From: Planctomycetota bacterium
GTDB lineage: Bacteria > Planctomycetota > UBA11346
Reading direction: 5' to 3'
NCBI GenBank assembly: GCA_947440715.1
Contig: CANETI010000122.1
Coordinates: 1-7,327, forward strand
Length of the DNA: 7,327 bases
A program made the translations under genes and the position numbers. Within the stretch, counting starts at the first letter, position 1. Every line of letters begins with the position of its first letter. Of the stretch, positions 5,765 to 7,327 are shown one piece after another. The notes beneath the pieces are model-generated. The model saw nothing but the letters and a program-made list of their open reading frames with translations. It was not told where the DNA came from and did no database searches.

Positions 5765-7327
5765 ATCGTTTCTAATGGCGTTGTCGGCGTTGTTTCCGGC
5801 ACGGTTGGGTTCTTACGAGCGGTGAGCAATAACACCGCCGGTAATGAGATGAGCACGAGAATCGTCGAACTAAAAAGCCCACCCATCACTGCGATGGCGA
5901 GTGGAGCGCGCAGTTCCACGGCTTCTCCAGGACTAATGGTTGGTGGAAATCCCCAATGAACCGACCAGCCAATGGCCATTGGTAATAAACCAAGAACGGA
6001 AGTCGCTGTTGTCATTAAGATGGGACGTAAGCGTTCGCGGCCAGCAGTCGCAATAGCCAGGCGTGGTTCCATGCCTTGATCACGGCGTAAATTAGCGGTG
6101 GTCACAAACACGATGGCATTCGCTACGGCGACACCAACGAGCATGACTAAGCCAATGCCACTCATGGCATCTAAACCGTGTCCGCAGAGCCATAAGGCAG
6201 GAAAGGCTCCGGCTCCCGCCATCGGCACAGCTAATATAACCAATAATGGTTGGGACAGGCTTTCAAACTGCACGGCCATAACGACGATGACAAGAAATAC
6301 AGATAAAGCCAACATGCCGAGCATGGCATTTAAGCCTTCGCCGGTCACCATTTCCACATCGCTACCAACGATATCATAGCCAGCCGGTAACGGCGAATCT
6401 CGTTTGAGCCCAGCAAAAATTTGTGCCGGAGAGCTATGAACGGGAATGGCAGCGACCTTCATCGTGGCAACCCGACTACCATTATGACGAATAATTAAAC
6501 CATCACCTGGCTGACGGGTAATTTCAGCAACGGCACTTAACAATATTGGTTTGAGTGCCGTGCCAACATTCAGTTGATCAATGGCATCTGGAGCGGCTTC
6601 ACGTAGGGGGCCGCGAATGCGAATGGGCAATGTTTTAGTTGAGACCTGGTTGGCATTGAAACGAGGAATAAAGCCATTTACATCACGTAATTCAGCCGCG
6701 GCTGCAATGGCATTTTGCACCTGATCTAAGGTAATGCCGGCTTCTAATAATTTCCCCGTATCAGGTACGATTAGGACTTCGTCCGATGATGATGTCGCTG
6801 ACGTTCGAACGCCGCGACAGCCAGCGACGCGTAAACGAGAGGCATAATCCAAGGCCAAAGCGCGAAGGCTCTCAGGATCAGGACCGCGAATGGCAAATTC
6901 TAACGCATTACGACTACCAACGCCAAGATCGATTAATGGTGGCACCGTAGCGCTGGCACTTACCGCGCCTTGATTCATCGCTGAACGTTCCAAGCCAGTT
7001 AAATAGTGACGTTCTTGATCAAGTGATTTCGCATGATGCGCAATGGTCAGGACAATCTGCAATTCATTATCTTGGCGTTTAGTTAAACTAGGAGCGTAAC
7101 GGGAATCTTCGCCGCTGACCGCCACTGCAATTAAATCAGAGCGATTTTTCGCAAGGCCAAGAATGAAATCGCGAGTCCATAGTGTGCTTTCTTCGACGCT
7201 ACGCCCTCGCGGCAATTCAATATCCAAGATAAATCGTTTTGACAAACTGGGAGGCACTAAACGCACCGGTAGTAACGGAATAAAAGCGATTCCCAACACT
7301 AAGGCGATGAGAAACCCGAGTAGCCCA
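5749..7327 (-). CDS. RND-family efflux permease, C-terminal half (5' end outside window)
   Basis: Proton-driven inner-membrane pump subunit that normally works with a periplasmic adaptor and an outer-membrane channel. The frame stays open through the right edge, reading GLLGFLIAL before the GTG at 7299, so that GTG is internal and the gene is partial. About 525 residues are visible of the family's usual 1000-1050: the end of TM7, the second periplasmic porter/docking region (SLSKRFILDIELPRGRSVEES onward), and TM8-TM12. RND hallmarks are AVQFESLSQPLLVILAVPMAGAGA, GRERLRPILMTTATSVLGLLPMAIG and PLAIAVMGGLFSS. In TM10 the motif VAVANAIVFV has Ala where AcrB has its relay Lys940; the TM4 Asp residues are outside the window. 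A short insert (HWGFPPTISPGEAVELR) lies between TM11 and TM12. The tail after TM12 is short and Thr/Pro-rich. Substrate (drug, metal or other) cannot be assigned. Confidence 0.93.
   Translation of the reverse strand, partial: GLLGFLIALVLGIAFIPLLPVRLVPPSLSKRFILDIELPRGRSVEESTLWTRDFILGLAKNRSDLIAVAVSGEDSRYAPSLTKRQDNELQIVLTIAHHAKSLDQERHYLTGLERSAMNQGAVSASATVPPLIDLGVGSRNALEFAIRGPDPESLRALALDYASRLRVAGCRGVRTSATSSSDEVLIVPDTGKLLEAGITLDQVQNAIAAAAELRDVNGFIPRFNANQVSTKTLPIRIRGPLREAAPDAIDQLNVGTALKPILLSAVAEITRQPGDGLIIRHNGSRVATMKVAAIPVHSSPAQIFAGLKRDSPLPAGYDIVGSDVEMVTGEGLNAMLGMLALSVFLVIVVMAVQFESLSQPLLVILAVPMAGAGAFPALWLCGHGLDAMSGIGLVMLVGVAVANAIVFVTTANLRRDQGMEPRLAIATAGRERLRPILMTTATSVLGLLPMAIGWSVHWGFPPTISPGEAVELRAPLAIAVMGGLFSSTILVLISLPAVLLLTARKNPTVPETTPTTPLETIQASA

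Noticed and set aside
7297..7299. GTG at 7299 as the true start of the RND gene
   Set aside because: The frame continues open to the window edge with hydrophobic residues of a membrane helix, and the protein would lack the whole N-terminal half of an RND pump.

Overview
The window reads as ordinary chromosomal sequence from a Gram-negative bacterium of moderate GC. It carries a complete HtpG chaperone, the C-terminal half of an RND inner-membrane efflux permease, a PolB-type 3'-5' exonuclease, an Ap4A-type Nudix hydrolase, and two proteins I cannot name. The lineage cannot be fixed from sequence alone. The single-copy CxxC/CxxC zinc-ribbon protein with a Pro/Ala linker and one membrane span is a style I associate with Planctomycetota and their PVC relatives or with Myxococcota. 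Two of the starts (4913 + and 3389 -) have no visible Shine-Dalgarno, which would suit such a lineage. This is an inference with low confidence. I see no insertion sequence, tRNA, rRNA, CRISPR array or phage gene.

Layout. htpG runs rightward (9-1952) and meets the leftward zinc-ribbon gene (3389-2040) at a long, nearly perfect hairpin (1967-2014) that probably ends transcription from both sides. A leftward group follows when read from the right: Nudix hydrolase (4798-4367), then an unknown 283-residue protein (4364-3513) only 2 nt behind it, then a 123-nt gap rich in small repeats, then the zinc-ribbon membrane protein. A 114-bp divergent intergenic region (4799-4912) separates the Nudix gene from the rightward exonuclease gene (4913-5764). 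The exonuclease gene then overlaps tail-to-tail by 16 bp with the RND permease gene, which runs leftward from beyond the window's right edge (7327-5749).

How the genes may relate. htpG and the RND permease look like neighbours with independent roles. The Nudix gene and orf283 are almost certainly co-transcribed. The zinc-ribbon gene may be read through from them or have its own promoter in the repeat-rich gap. A functional link between nucleotide clean-up (Nudix), the exonuclease and the two unknown proteins is speculative.

Nothing here is a clear new defence or mobile system. The best leads are the two unrecognised proteins (orf283 and the C-terminal domain of the zinc-ribbon protein), the three 13-bp tandem repeats with adjacent palindrome at 3428-3514, the 23-bp palindrome ahead of the Nudix gene, and the 16-bp convergent overlap that is itself a palindrome pairing the two stop codons.
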